A stretch of 64,000 bases of DNA from Weissella viridescens (GTDB lineage: Bacteria; Bacillota; Bacilli; Lactobacillales; Lactobacillaceae): positions 1 through 64,000 of the forward strand of contig NZ_JQBM01000002.1 in the NCBI RefSeq assembly GCF_001437355.1, in the 5' to 3' direction. Numbering within the stretch: the first letter of the stretch is position 1; each line of letters opens with the position of its first letter. Under the pieces are notes generated by a model. The model worked only from the letters and a program-made list of their open reading frames with translations, had not been told where the DNA came from and made no database searches. This document shows positions 47,103 to 54,953 of the stretch, in pieces. Position numbers and translations under genes: made by a program.

Positions 47103-47140
47103 AAAGTTGAAATAACCGTTAGTGTTGTTTCAGCTTTTTT
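47103..47140 (+). terminator. Terminator after the dehydrogenase gene
   Basis: Stem AAAG(T)TGAAA / TTTCA(G)CTTT with a T tail. Confidence 0.75.
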
Positions 47141-47220
47141 TATGCTATTATATTGGTTGGGAGCATAGTTATCTATTTCTGTTAATATTTAATTGTATAA
47201 AAACGGGGTGTTTTTAGTAT

Positions 47221-47793
47221 ATGTCCAAAGTGAATCAGGCACAGATTTTTCAAGCAGCACGTGAAGTGTTAGATGAAAAAGGGTATGAAAAAGCGCGCTT
47301 GGCGGATGTCGCACGTAAGTTAGATATTTCGTCGGCCGCGTTGTACAAACATTTTAAAAATAAGGAAGATTTGTTTGAAGGAACCTTGGTTGATTGGTTG
47401 AATATGATTGATGAACCGCTGTTTGCTGCAAATGAACGCGCAAAGCCAGCTGATCGTGATCGAGCCCTCCATGACTGGATGTGGTTATTGTCATCACGAC
47501 GACAGGAATTCTTTTTGGAGGAGCCGGAGCTTACCAAATTGTATAAAGAAGTATTAGAGCGTAATCACGAGTTACTGAATCCACGCTTAGTTGCCTTCTC
47601 TGAAGTTGTTGAGAACATTATGGCTTGGGACACTTTCCGTCATCAACGTGGTGCAACAATCATGCAAACTTTTGCCATGTTTTATCATCCATATTTTGTG
47701 AATATGTGGAAAGATCCATTGCTAAAGACGTTATTTGAGTCAACTTGGTTAGAAATTAATCCAATTCTGGCAGATGCGCAAACTGAAGGATAA
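47221..47793 (+). CDS. TetR-family transcriptional regulator
   Basis: A 190-residue regulator with the N-terminal TetR helix-turn-helix (ARLADVARKLDISSAALYKHFKNKEDLF, residues about 21-48) and a variable ligand domain with PELTKLYKEVLERNHELL. It is transcribed alone, downstream of the hydroxyacyl-CoA dehydrogenase, and may regulate it or itself; no palindromic operator was resolved. Confidence 0.9.
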   Translation: MSKVNQAQIFQAAREVLDEKGYEKARLADVARKLDISSAALYKHFKNKEDLFEGTLVDWLNMIDEPLFAANERAKPADRDRALHDWMWLLSSRRQEFFLEEPELTKLYKEVLERNHELLNPRLVAFSEVVENIMAWDTFRHQRGATIMQTFAMFYHPYFVNMWKDPLLKTLFESTWLEINPILADAQTEG

Positions 47794-47795
47794 GT

Positions 47796-47828
47796 AAAAC
47801 CGGCGTCAGGAAAATTGACGCCGGTTTT
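47796..47828 (+). terminator. Terminator after the TetR gene
   Basis: AAAACCGGCGTCA / TGACGCCGGTTTT around a 7-base loop. Confidence 0.9.
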
Positions 47829-47927
47829 TGTGTTAGAATAGGTTCGAAAGTTAGAAACATATTTTGCTGTGGTTTATGCTCGAACAAGTGTAGAAATACG
47901 ATAATATAACCAGAAGTGAGGGAAATA

Positions 47928-48521
47928 ATGACTAAACCAAAATTATTCTTAGATATGGACAATGTTCTTGTGGACACGTTACCTGTCTTAAATGCAAAAG
48001 ATATGCAGAAAGAAGACGTGGCTAAACCTGATCAAATTCCAGGTATTTTCAAAAACTTACCACCAGTTGCAGGTGCGATTGAAGCGGTGAATGTCTTATC
48101 CGAAGACTATGATATGTACATTTTATCAACTGCACCATGGCATAATCCAAGCGCTTGGCAGGACAAGTTGATTTGGCTGCAGAAATATTTTGGTGCGGAT
48201 GATTCAAATCCTTTTTATAAGCGTGTTGTTATGGCACACGATAAGGGCCTTGTGCATGGTACGGGTGGTATTCTAGTTGATGACCGACCATATCATGGTG
48301 CGAGCGCCTGGGATGATGCTAAAACTGATAGCTTTTGGATTCAATATGGTTTCGATGAAAAGCTAGTTTGGTCAAATGAATTAGTTGATTTTCTACAGGC
48401 TGTGGCACAGGCTTATGCTAACACGCATAATGTGCGTGCAGCAATCGATCAAGTGAATCAATCAGTGCATTATGAATTGCATGGTGATAAAGAGAAGTTT
48501 GAAAAAGCAAGTTGGGAGTAA
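47928..48521 (+). CDS. 5'(3')-deoxyribonucleotidase-like HAD phosphatase
   Basis: A 197-residue HAD-superfamily hydrolase of the NT5C group. Motif I is FLDMDNVLVD (nucleophile and acid/base Asp), motif II STAPW, and the C-terminal metal site ILVDDRPYHG. It probably dephosphorylates (deoxy)nucleoside monophosphates. ATG 47928 after GTGAGGG is preferred to one four codons upstream. Confidence 0.85.
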   Translation: MTKPKLFLDMDNVLVDTLPVLNAKDMQKEDVAKPDQIPGIFKNLPPVAGAIEAVNVLSEDYDMYILSTAPWHNPSAWQDKLIWLQKYFGADDSNPFYKRVVMAHDKGLVHGTGGILVDDRPYHGASAWDDAKTDSFWIQYGFDEKLVWSNELVDFLQAVAQAYANTHNVRAAIDQVNQSVHYELHGDKEKFEKASWE

Positions 48522-48531
48522 TGTCCCAATA

Positions 48532-48567
48532 AAAAAACCACTTATGAAGATTCATAAGTGGTTTTTT
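48532..48567 (+). terminator. Terminator after the nucleotidase gene
   Basis: AAAAAACCACTTATGAA / TTCATAAGTGGTTTTTT palindrome; may serve the opposing P-type ATPase gene too. Confidence 0.9.
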
Positions 48568-48575
48568 ATTGGTAA

Positions 48576-48591
48576 AGTTTCACGTGAAACT
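48576..48591. other. parS: parS-like site after the nucleotidase gene
   Basis: AGTTTCACGTGAAACT is a perfect 16-base palindrome that keeps the 14-base core GTTTCACGTGAAAC of parS; only the outermost pair differs. It lies between convergent genes. Confidence 0.8.
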
Positions 48592-48592
48592 T

Positions 48593-50476
48593 TTATTTTT
48601 GACGAAGTATGCGCATTGAATTCAAAACAGCTAGCGCGGTCACACCAACGTCAGCGAAGACAGCTTCCCACATATTAGCTAGGCCAAAGGCACCTAATAA
48701 TAGGAAGATAGTTTTGACAGAGAGTGCAAAAATAATATTTTGAAGCACAATTTTACGGGTATACTTGGCGATATTGATGGTCGTTGAAATACGACTAGGC
48801 TTATCATCCATAATAATCATATCTGCGGCTTCAACGGCAGCATCCGAACCAAGGGCCCCCATGGCCATTCCAACATCAGCTTTTACGAGGACGGGGGCAT
48901 CATTGATACCGTCACCAACAAAGGCAACTTTTTGAGGGTTCTCATTGTTAAATTGAAGCTCGGTAATTTGTGTTACCTTATCAGCAGGTAGTAAATTGGT
49001 AACAGCCTTATCGATACCTAATTCACTGGCAACAGTGGTTCCAACAGCATGATTATCACCAGTAAGCATGACGGTTTGCAAACCTAAGTCGTGAATTTGA
49101 CTGATAGCAGCTTTAGCATCCGCTTTAGGTTCATCGGCTACAATGATGCTACCCCAGAATTTACCATCAACAGCTACGAGAATGGTTGTTCCAGTTGGGT
49201 CAAGTTCGACATGATTAATATTTAAATCCGCCATCGCTTTTTCATTACCAATGCTGACCTTATGACCGTTAACAGTAGCTTGGATACCGCGACCAGAAGT
49301 CTCGGTACTCTCAGTAACCTGATATTGGTTCAAATCACCGGTGTAGCTGTTAACAATTGATCGAGCAATAGGATGAGTTGAGTTTTGTTCAACAGCAGCG
49401 GTATACCCGAGTAAATCATTCTCATTCACATCATTAGCTGGAATTAACTTGGTCACTGAGAAGCTACCCTTAGTCAAGGTACCTGTTTTATCAAAGACCA
49501 CAGTTGTCACATCGTTCAATGCTTCCAGATAGTTACTTCCCTTGATAAGGACACCATTCTTAGAAGTAGCGCCAAGACCAGCAAAGAAGGCGAGCGGCAC
49601 TGAAAGGACTAATGCACAGGGACATGAAATGACAAGGAAGACTAAGGCACGTTGGACCCAAGTACTCCATTCTTGACCAAAGAAGAGAGGCGGGATGATT
49701 GCAAGTAAGACCGCTACCAAAACAATGATAGGTGTGTAGATACGTGCAAACTTTGTAATAAACTTTTCTGTTTCAGCTTTGTGTGAGTCTGAATTTTCAA
49801 CCAAATCAAGAATTTTGGCAACCGTTGAATCCGTGTAAGCATTTGTTACTGCAACGGTTAATGTACCGTCGATATTAATTGATCCACTTAAGACATCATC
49901 ACCAGTGGCAACACGGCGTGGCAAAGACTCACCAGTTAGAGCAGCTGTGTTCAGGCTTGATTGGCCATCAGTCACAACAGCATCAACAGGAATTTTTTCA
50001 CCCGGTTTGATGAGTAAGGTGTCACCAACTTTAACTGCCTCAGGTGCCACTTGCTTGAAGTTATCACCATCTTTAACATTTGCATATTCTGGTTTAATTG
50101 CGACAAGATCACTAATAGAGCGCTTTGAACGGTCAACGGCAGTTTCCTCAATCAATTCACCGATTTCAAAGAATAGCATAACGGCAATTGCTTCAGGGTA
50201 TTGCCCTAAAATAAGTGCACCGATGGTGGCAATACTCATTAAGGTGTTTTCGTCGAAGAAGTCACCATGCGCGCAACTTTTAAGCGCATGCCAAAGAACA
50301 TTTCCACCAGCTAATAGGTAAGCTACGAGATAAAGGGTGAGTTGTAGATATCCTTCGGAGAGCATGTATGCCATCATGCCCAGAACGACACTGGCGCCTA
50401 AGAGTAAAGCTTTTTTCTTTTGCTCCTCAGTTAAGTGTAATGATGATTGAGGTTTAGTATTTTGTGTATTTTCCAT
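48593..50476 (-). CDS. cadA: Zinc/cadmium-exporting P-type ATPase
   Basis: A P1B-type heavy-metal pump of 627 residues. Membrane metal site SCPCALVLSVPLAFF, phosphorylation motif VFDKTGTLTKG, HP motif NSTHPIA, and hinge VGDGINDAPVL are intact. There is no N-terminal metal-binding HMA domain; the short His-poor tail leads straight to the membrane. The CPC motif and a CzrA-like repressor encoded divergently point to Zn, Cd or Co rather than Cu. ATG 50476 after AGAGGTG is chosen. Confidence 0.92.
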   Translation of the reverse strand: MENTQNTKPQSSLHLTEEQKKKALLLGASVVLGMMAYMLSEGYLQLTLYLVAYLLAGGNVLWHALKSCAHGDFFDENTLMSIATIGALILGQYPEAIAVMLFFEIGELIEETAVDRSKRSISDLVAIKPEYANVKDGDNFKQVAPEAVKVGDTLLIKPGEKIPVDAVVTDGQSSLNTAALTGESLPRRVATGDDVLSGSINIDGTLTVAVTNAYTDSTVAKILDLVENSDSHKAETEKFITKFARIYTPIIVLVAVLLAIIPPLFFGQEWSTWVQRALVFLVISCPCALVLSVPLAFFAGLGATSKNGVLIKGSNYLEALNDVTTVVFDKTGTLTKGSFSVTKLIPANDVNENDLLGYTAAVEQNSTHPIARSIVNSYTGDLNQYQVTESTETSGRGIQATVNGHKVSIGNEKAMADLNINHVELDPTGTTILVAVDGKFWGSIIVADEPKADAKAAISQIHDLGLQTVMLTGDNHAVGTTVASELGIDKAVTNLLPADKVTQITELQFNNENPQKVAFVGDGINDAPVLVKADVGMAMGALGSDAAVEAADMIIMDDKPSRISTTINIAKYTRKIVLQNIIFALSVKTIFLLLGAFGLANMWEAVFADVGVTALAVLNSMRILRQK

Positions 50477-50490
50477 AAAGGCACCTCTTT

Positions 50491-50535
50491 TATAATGATA
50501 GTTTATATATGAATATTTGTTCATGTGTAAAGCTT
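50491..50535 (-). promoter_or_regulatory. ArsR/CzrA-type operator in the cadA promoter
   Basis: ATGAA-N6-TTCAT (50509-50524) is the core of the CzrA/CadC-family operator. On the minus strand it fills the space between -35 TTTACA and a TATAAA -10 of cadA, so the divergently encoded repressor would block the promoter until metal binds. Confidence 0.75.
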
Positions 50536-50626
50536 ATCATGTGTTATAAGGCTTTGCAACACTGATTGTGCTAATCTTTTGTTAGTGTGTTAAGATAGAT
50601 TTATTGATTTTAAAAGGAGAAATGTG

Positions 50627-50965
50627 ATGCCAGAAGATGTTAATTTAATTCATGCCGCTGACCTAGATGCAGCCCATGACATTTTTAAATTGCTCAGTAA
50701 TCCAACGCGTTTACAAATTCTCTGCATATTAGAACAGCGCTCGTTGAATGTGAGCGAAATCGTGAATTTACTTGGGATGGAGCAGTCGGCGATATCACAT
50801 CAGCTAGCGCTCCTACGTGCGGGACATTTGATTCGAACAGAACGCTCTGGAAAGTCGATCTATTATCGATTAGATGATCCACACGTTTTGGATATTATTA
50901 ATGAAACCCTTGAACACGTTGGACATATTGCCAAAGGAGAACCTTGGCAGGCCGATGACGCATAG
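50627..50965 (+). CDS. czrA: ArsR-family zinc-sensing repressor, CzrA-like
   Basis: A 112-residue winged-helix repressor (NVSEIVNLLGMEQSAISHQLALLR). The C-terminal helix reads DPHVLDIINETLEHVGH, the Asp-x-His...His-x-x-His pattern of the alpha5 metal site that responds to Zn or Co. N-terminal cysteines of CadC-type sensors are absent. ATG 50627 has AAGGAGA 6 bases upstream; GTG 50624 is possible. Divergent from the metal ATPase it likely controls. Confidence 0.9.
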   Translation: MPEDVNLIHAADLDAAHDIFKLLSNPTRLQILCILEQRSLNVSEIVNLLGMEQSAISHQLALLRAGHLIRTERSGKSIYYRLDDPHVLDIINETLEHVGHIAKGEPWQADDA

Positions 50966-51000
50966 TAATATTAGCCGGGAGTCTTTCATTTTAAAACAAA

Positions 51001-51056
51001 AAAACTGTTAATTTGTGTTTAGCCAAGGCCGGCGAACAGCAAATTAACAGTTTTTT
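51001..51056. terminator. Long hairpin between convergent czrA and ABC genes
   Basis: Exact 15-base arms (51001-51015, 51040-51054) enclose a 24-base loop in which TGTT/AACA and GCC/GGC can extend the stem. It is flanked by A and T runs and serves as a terminator for both strands; it is unusually long. Confidence 0.8.
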
Positions 51057-51069
51057 CAATTTGTTTTCA

Positions 51070-51804
51070 TTAAATTTTATAAGCGTTCAAGAAACGATTG
51101 ATTCGGTCGGTCGGATGATTAAAGAATTCATCAGGTGTACCATCAAATTTAATAGCACCATCTTCAAGAAAAATCATACGGTCTGCTGCATTCTTGGCGA
51201 ACTCCATATTGTGCGTCACAATAATCATTGAGGCTTGTTGTTCAGCTAAGCGCTTTAGAATCCGCAGAATTTGTGCTTCGATTTCAGGGTCAAGGGCCGA
51301 TGTTGGTTCATCTAATAGCAGATAATCTGGATGCATCGCCAAGGCTCGGGCGATTGCAATACGTTGCGTTTGCCCACCAGAAAGCTGATAAGGGTAGCGG
51401 TCCGCCATTTCGTCAAGGCCAACTTGTTTAAGTAAGTCATGGGCGTTTGCTTTGGCATCAGTCTTACTTTGCTTGAGTACGTGTACAGGGGCTTCAATCA
51501 TATTGCCCATAACTGTTAAGTGATCGAACATACGAGGTTGTTGGAAAACCATCCCAGTTTTACGGCGAATCCACAATAATGTTTCTTTGGTAATGGGTTG
51601 GCTGAAGTCAATTTTACGATCATCAATGGTGTACGCACCTGTTTCAGGGTGTTCTAAAAGATTAAGCGAACGCAAGAGCGTTGATTTACCAGATCCAGAA
51701 GGTCCGACAATGACGGTAGTTTCCCCAGGGTTAAAGGTCACATTGATATCATCTAAGGCTTGGTGTTCAGTATAGGTTTTATTAACATTTTCAAGTTTTA
51801 ACAT
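51070..51804 (-). CDS. Amino-acid ABC transporter ATP-binding protein
   Basis: A 244-residue GlnQ/TcyC-type ATPase: Walker A GPSGSGKST, Q-loop VFQQ, signature LSGGQTQR, Walker B LLLDEPTSALDPE. ATG 51804 follows GTGAGG; it starts 12 bases after the permease stop. With the permease and the divergently encoded binding protein it forms a polar amino-acid importer; cystine is the best guess. Confidence 0.9.
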   Translation of the reverse strand: MLKLENVNKTYTEHQALDDINVTFNPGETTVIVGPSGSGKSTLLRSLNLLEHPETGAYTIDDRKIDFSQPITKETLLWIRRKTGMVFQQPRMFDHLTVMGNMIEAPVHVLKQSKTDAKANAHDLLKQVGLDEMADRYPYQLSGGQTQRIAIARALAMHPDYLLLDEPTSALDPEIEAQILRILKRLAEQQASMIIVTHNMEFAKNAADRMIFLEDGAIKFDGTPDEFFNHPTDRINRFLNAYKI

Positions 51805-51816
51805 GTGGAACCTCAC

Positions 51817-52509
51817 TTATTTGACGAAACGATCCGCCCAACGTTGGATGTAACGTTGTGGAATCGAAAGAATGGTAACAAAGATGGCGTAGATGGCAGC
51901 AACGAGTAAGTACATTTGTAGTGGCTCGAAAGTTGCTGCAGCCAACTGTTGTGATAGGTAGAACATTTCAACAATCGTTACGGTTGAAGCCAATGAGGTG
52001 TCTTTGATTAATGAAATGAATGAGTTAGCGAGTGTCGGAATAGAAATTCGGGCCGCTTGAGGCAAGATAATGCGTATGAACGTTTGGCTGTCCGTCATAC
52101 CTAATGCCTCGGCTGCTTCGCGTTGCGTGTCTGGAATGGAAGAAATTGCTGCACGAATTGCTTCACTGGCGTAGGCTCCAGAATTCAAAGACAAGACGGC
52201 GATGGCAGCAATCCATGCGGATGGTTGGAGCCAGGCAATCCCAAGCTTTGGCAAGCCGTAGAAGACAACGAAGAGTTGGACTAGCATGGGGGTTGAACGA
52301 AAGGCCCAAACGTAGAAGGCGAGCAATTGGTCAAGGGTGAACCAAAGGGCACGCTTAATGCCGGTGACCTGTGGCTTATATGAACGGAGCACACCAACGA
52401 AGGCGGCGAGGACTAGCGCAATCACGAAGGAGATTAACGCAAGCGGAATGGTGTATTTGATTCCAGCTATGATGAGCTGTGGGGCATAAGTTTTAATGAA
52501 TTCAAACAT
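51817..52509 (-). CDS. Amino-acid ABC transporter permease
   Basis: A 230-residue HisM/TcyB-type permease with about five membrane segments; RSTPMLVQLFVVFYGLP and the EAA loop EAAEALGMTDSQTFIRIILPQA are clear. ATG 52509 follows AAAGGAC. Transcription comes through a long leader with a hairpin and terminator (52543-52758). Confidence 0.92.
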   Translation of the reverse strand: MFEFIKTYAPQLIIAGIKYTIPLALISFVIALVLAAFVGVLRSYKPQVTGIKRALWFTLDQLLAFYVWAFRSTPMLVQLFVVFYGLPKLGIAWLQPSAWIAAIAVLSLNSGAYASEAIRAAISSIPDTQREAAEALGMTDSQTFIRIILPQAARISIPTLANSFISLIKDTSLASTVTIVEMFYLSQQLAAATFEPLQMYLLVAAIYAIFVTILSIPQRYIQRWADRFVK

Positions 52510-52542
52510 GAATAAGTCCTTTCGATGGTGCTTGAGCAAAAG

Positions 52543-52758
52543 AAAAAGCGCCTAAGAATCCGGATGCCGGTCTTAGCGCGCTTGTTACGTTATATCGAAT
52601 TGTTCACCAAAACAACCTAACGCAAGACGCGCGTTAGGCAGATGCAAGCAGCTTGATTGTTGATGTTTGTAGGTTTGTAGGCATCATCGTTTTGGATCTC
52701 CTTAGAAATTTAATAAATAAGTTGCCTTAATTATATTTAAATTACTAACGAAAAGCAA
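52543..52758 (-). promoter_or_regulatory. Attenuator leader of the amino-acid ABC operon
   Basis: On the minus strand: promoter TTGCTT (52753-52758), 17 bases, TATAAT (52730-52735); SD AAGGAG; a 17-codon frame; an exact 8-base-pair hairpin starting at its last codons (52616-52623 with 52631-52638); then a GC-rich terminator (52548-52579) with five T. The loop/arm GTCTTGCG can instead pair with CGC(T)AAGAC of the terminator, giving an antiterminator. This is the layout of translation-coupled attenuation. Confidence 0.75.
52634..52687 (-). CDS. Leader peptide of the amino-acid ABC operon
   Basis: A 17-residue frame, MMPTNLQTSTIKLLASA, with AAGGAG 10-13 bases upstream of its two ATGs. Its stop codon lies in the 3'-proximal side of the first leader hairpin. 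It is rich in Thr, Leu and Ala and has no Cys. Sensing by ribosome position is inferred. Confidence 0.55.
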   Translation of the reverse strand: MMPTNLQTSTIKLLASA

Positions 52759-52875
52759 GTGTAAACCAGCACAAATTATGCGGATGTAAAATTGTTAACT
52801 TTTTATTAGTGAGTTAAACCCTTGGTATGAGTGCGTTTTTGATGAATAGAAAACAAGTTAATCAAAATTAGGGGT

Positions 52876-52904
52876 TTGACAGGTTAAAAAAAGGTGGTTA
52901 TGAT
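52876..52904 (+). promoter_or_regulatory. Promoter of the amino-acid-binding protein gene
   Basis: Consensus TTGACA (52876-52881), 17 bases, TATGAT (52899-52904), with a leader of about 125 bases before the start codon. Confidence 0.8.
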
Positions 52905-52939
52905 TTGGGCATAATCTAAATTTGAAGCGAGAAAAAATC

Positions 52940-52966
52940 ATGAAAACTTTAATGAACCGATGTTGA
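52940..52966 (+). CDS. Possible 8-residue leader peptide ending in Cys
   Basis: Within the leader of the binding-protein gene, ATG at 52940 opens MKTLMNRC followed by TGA. The SD (AGCGAG) is weak and no strong terminator follows, so support is modest; the terminal Cys codon before a putative cystine-binding protein is what draws attention. Confidence 0.3.
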   Translation: MKTLMNRC

Positions 52967-53037
52967 TTTTCCATTCTAATTATATATTTCGTATTAAAAT
53001 AACGGCTTAATTTAGAAAAAGGAAAAGGTGTTAAATC

Positions 53038-53835
53038 ATGAATAAAGTATTGAAAGCATCAATGGCAATTGCGGCAACTGGTCTAGTCGGATTTGGTTTG
53101 GCAATGTCGAATGTATCGGCTGACTCATACAAGTCAGAACTTAAGCACAAGGGTGAATTAACTGTTGGGCTTGAAGGAACGTATGCACCATTTTCATACA
53201 AAGATAAGCATGGTAAATTGGTTGGATATGATGTTGAAGTCGCCAAGGCAGTTGCCAAGAAGCTTGATTTAAAGCCTGTTTTTGTTCAAACAAAGTTTGA
53301 TTCACTAGTTGCTGGTCTAGATTCAAATAAGTATGATGTCGTTTACAATGACATGGGACCAACTAAAGAACGTAAGCAACATTACACATTTGGTGGAACT
53401 TATTTGAATTCAAAGGCAGTTATTATCGTTAAGAAGGGTTCTGATATTAAGACTGTTAAGGACTTGAAGGGTAAGAAGGCGGCACAAACGACATCATCAA
53501 ATTATGGACAAGCGGCCCAAAAGGCCAAGGCACAGATTGTGAGTGCGCCTGGTTTTGCTGAAGCACTAGACTTAGTGAGCTCAGGTAAAGCTGATGCAAC
53601 ATTGAATGCTGATGATGCATGGAGTGTTTACAAGAAACAACATCCTAAAACAGATTTGAAGGCAATTCCAACTGATGATCTTGATGCATCTGGTGCAGCA
53701 CCAATGTTGAGTAAGAAAGATAAGAAGTTGGCAAAGAAGATTACTAAGGCCCAAAATGAGTTGAAGAAGGATGGTACTTTGACGAAGCTTTCAAAGGAAT
53801 ACTTTGGAAAAGATTTGTCAGGTAGCAAAAACTAA
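53038..53835 (+). CDS. Amino-acid-binding protein of an ABC transporter (cystine-type)
   Basis: A 265-residue SBP_bac_3 protein: signal peptide ending NVSA, ELTVGLEGTYAPFSYKDKHGKLVGYDVEVAKAVAKKL, and FGKDLSGSKN at the C-terminus. It has no lipobox cysteine, so membrane retention is unclear. It is divergent from the permease/ATPase genes 0.5 kb away and is their only candidate partner here. AAAAGG precedes the ATG. Substrate assignment to cystine or another polar amino acid is by similarity only. Confidence 0.88.
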   Translation: MNKVLKASMAIAATGLVGFGLAMSNVSADSYKSELKHKGELTVGLEGTYAPFSYKDKHGKLVGYDVEVAKAVAKKLDLKPVFVQTKFDSLVAGLDSNKYDVVYNDMGPTKERKQHYTFGGTYLNSKAVIIVKKGSDIKTVKDLKGKKAAQTTSSNYGQAAQKAKAQIVSAPGFAEALDLVSSGKADATLNADDAWSVYKKQHPKTDLKAIPTDDLDASGAAPMLSKKDKKLAKKITKAQNELKKDGTLTKLSKEYFGKDLSGSKN

Positions 53836-53853
53836 TTTATATAGATAAATATT

Positions 53854-53890
53854 AAAAAAGTCGACTTCAGTTGAAGTTGGCTTTTCTTTT
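53854..53890 (+). terminator. Terminator after the binding-protein gene
   Basis: AAAGTCGACTTCA / TGAAGTTGGCTTT stem followed by TCTTTT. Confidence 0.8.
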
Positions 53891-53990
53891 GTTTATAGCT
53901 TGAGCGAGTAGATAATACGAGACTTGTCACTGGTAGGGTAAGTAGTGCATAATTTGTAACGAAATCGATTTAGAAAGAGGATATGTAAAC

Positions 53991-54878
53991 GTGAAAAATT
54001 TATTGAAGCTTGTGGAAATCCAATCACTTGTGGCTAGTGCGTTACCCTTAATGTTGGGATATTTATATACGTTAAATGCGTATCATGATTTTAATTGGGT
54101 GAATGCCTTGGTGTTTGCGCTAATTGCATTTGCTTTGCAAATGGGCGTCAATGTTTGGAATAATTTGCAGGATTACAAAGTTGCTAGTACTGATACATGG
54201 AAAAACGGGGTCAACAACATTGTTGGGTCAGCGGGGTATACCCTCCGTCAAGTTTGGCTGGTACTGCTAAGTTTGGTTGGCTTTGCTGGCGTTCTAGGAT
54301 TATGGTTAGTGACGCAAACAGGTTGGCCTTTACTTGTGATGGGACTTATTGGGGTGTTTGTGGCTTATTGGTATGCGGGGACGCCGTTGCCACTTTCACG
54401 AACGCCCTTTGGTGAACTAGCTTCAGGGTTAACGATGGGCTATTTGATTTTTCTAGCAGCTGTTTATGTTAATGTGGCACCTTTAATGACGTGGACTTTG
54501 ATTTGGCATGCGATGGTTGCATCAGCAATTGCGTGGTTTGCGATTGCTGACATTATGTTAGCGAATAATATTGGCGACTATGAAGAAGACATGGCTGAAG
54601 GGCGACGTACGTTGGTAGCGGTTTTAGGTAAGCCCACTGCCTTGAAATTCTTTGGTGGTATCTACGTAGCCGGATATGTGGTGTTGGTTCTTGCAGTTAT
54701 TTTACGCATCTTACCTTGGCCTAGTGTCCTAGCATTGCTTTCTGCACCAATCGTCTTTAAAAATGTGAAGGCTTTTCAATCCGATCCCCAAAAGAAAAAT
54801 TTCATCTTGGCAATCAAAAATGTCGTTGTGATCTCAGTGACTTTAGCGATTGGTTTGATTATCGCCTTGTTTATATAG
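53991..54878 (+). CDS. menA: 1,4-dihydroxy-2-naphthoate polyprenyltransferase
   Basis: A UbiA-family integral membrane enzyme that prenylates DHNA in menaquinone synthesis. The 295-residue protein shows the two Asp-rich motifs NVWNNLQDYK and NNIGDYEEDMAEGRRT and about eight membrane segments. The start is GTG 53991 with AGAGG 10 bases upstream. No other men genes are in the window, so DHNA may be imported or made elsewhere. With the heme-uptake operon it hints at respiratory capacity. Confidence 0.88.
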   Translation: MKNLLKLVEIQSLVASALPLMLGYLYTLNAYHDFNWVNALVFALIAFALQMGVNVWNNLQDYKVASTDTWKNGVNNIVGSAGYTLRQVWLVLLSLVGFAGVLGLWLVTQTGWPLLVMGLIGVFVAYWYAGTPLPLSRTPFGELASGLTMGYLIFLAAVYVNVAPLMTWTLIWHAMVASAIAWFAIADIMLANNIGDYEEDMAEGRRTLVAVLGKPTALKFFGGIYVAGYVVLVLAVILRILPWPSVLALLSAPIVFKNVKAFQSDPQKKNFILAIKNVVVISVTLAIGLIIALFI

Positions 54879-54886
54879 TAAAATGA

Positions 54887-54925
54887 AATGTCTTAGTGCT
54901 AATATAGGCGCGAGGCATTTTTTTT
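54887..54925 (+). terminator. Terminator after menA
   Basis: Imperfect 12-base-pair stem AATGTCTT(A)GTGC / GCGCGAGGCATT with an eight-T tail. Confidence 0.7.
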
Positions 54926-54953
54926 ATGAAAAAAACATATCAAGGAGTAGGCT

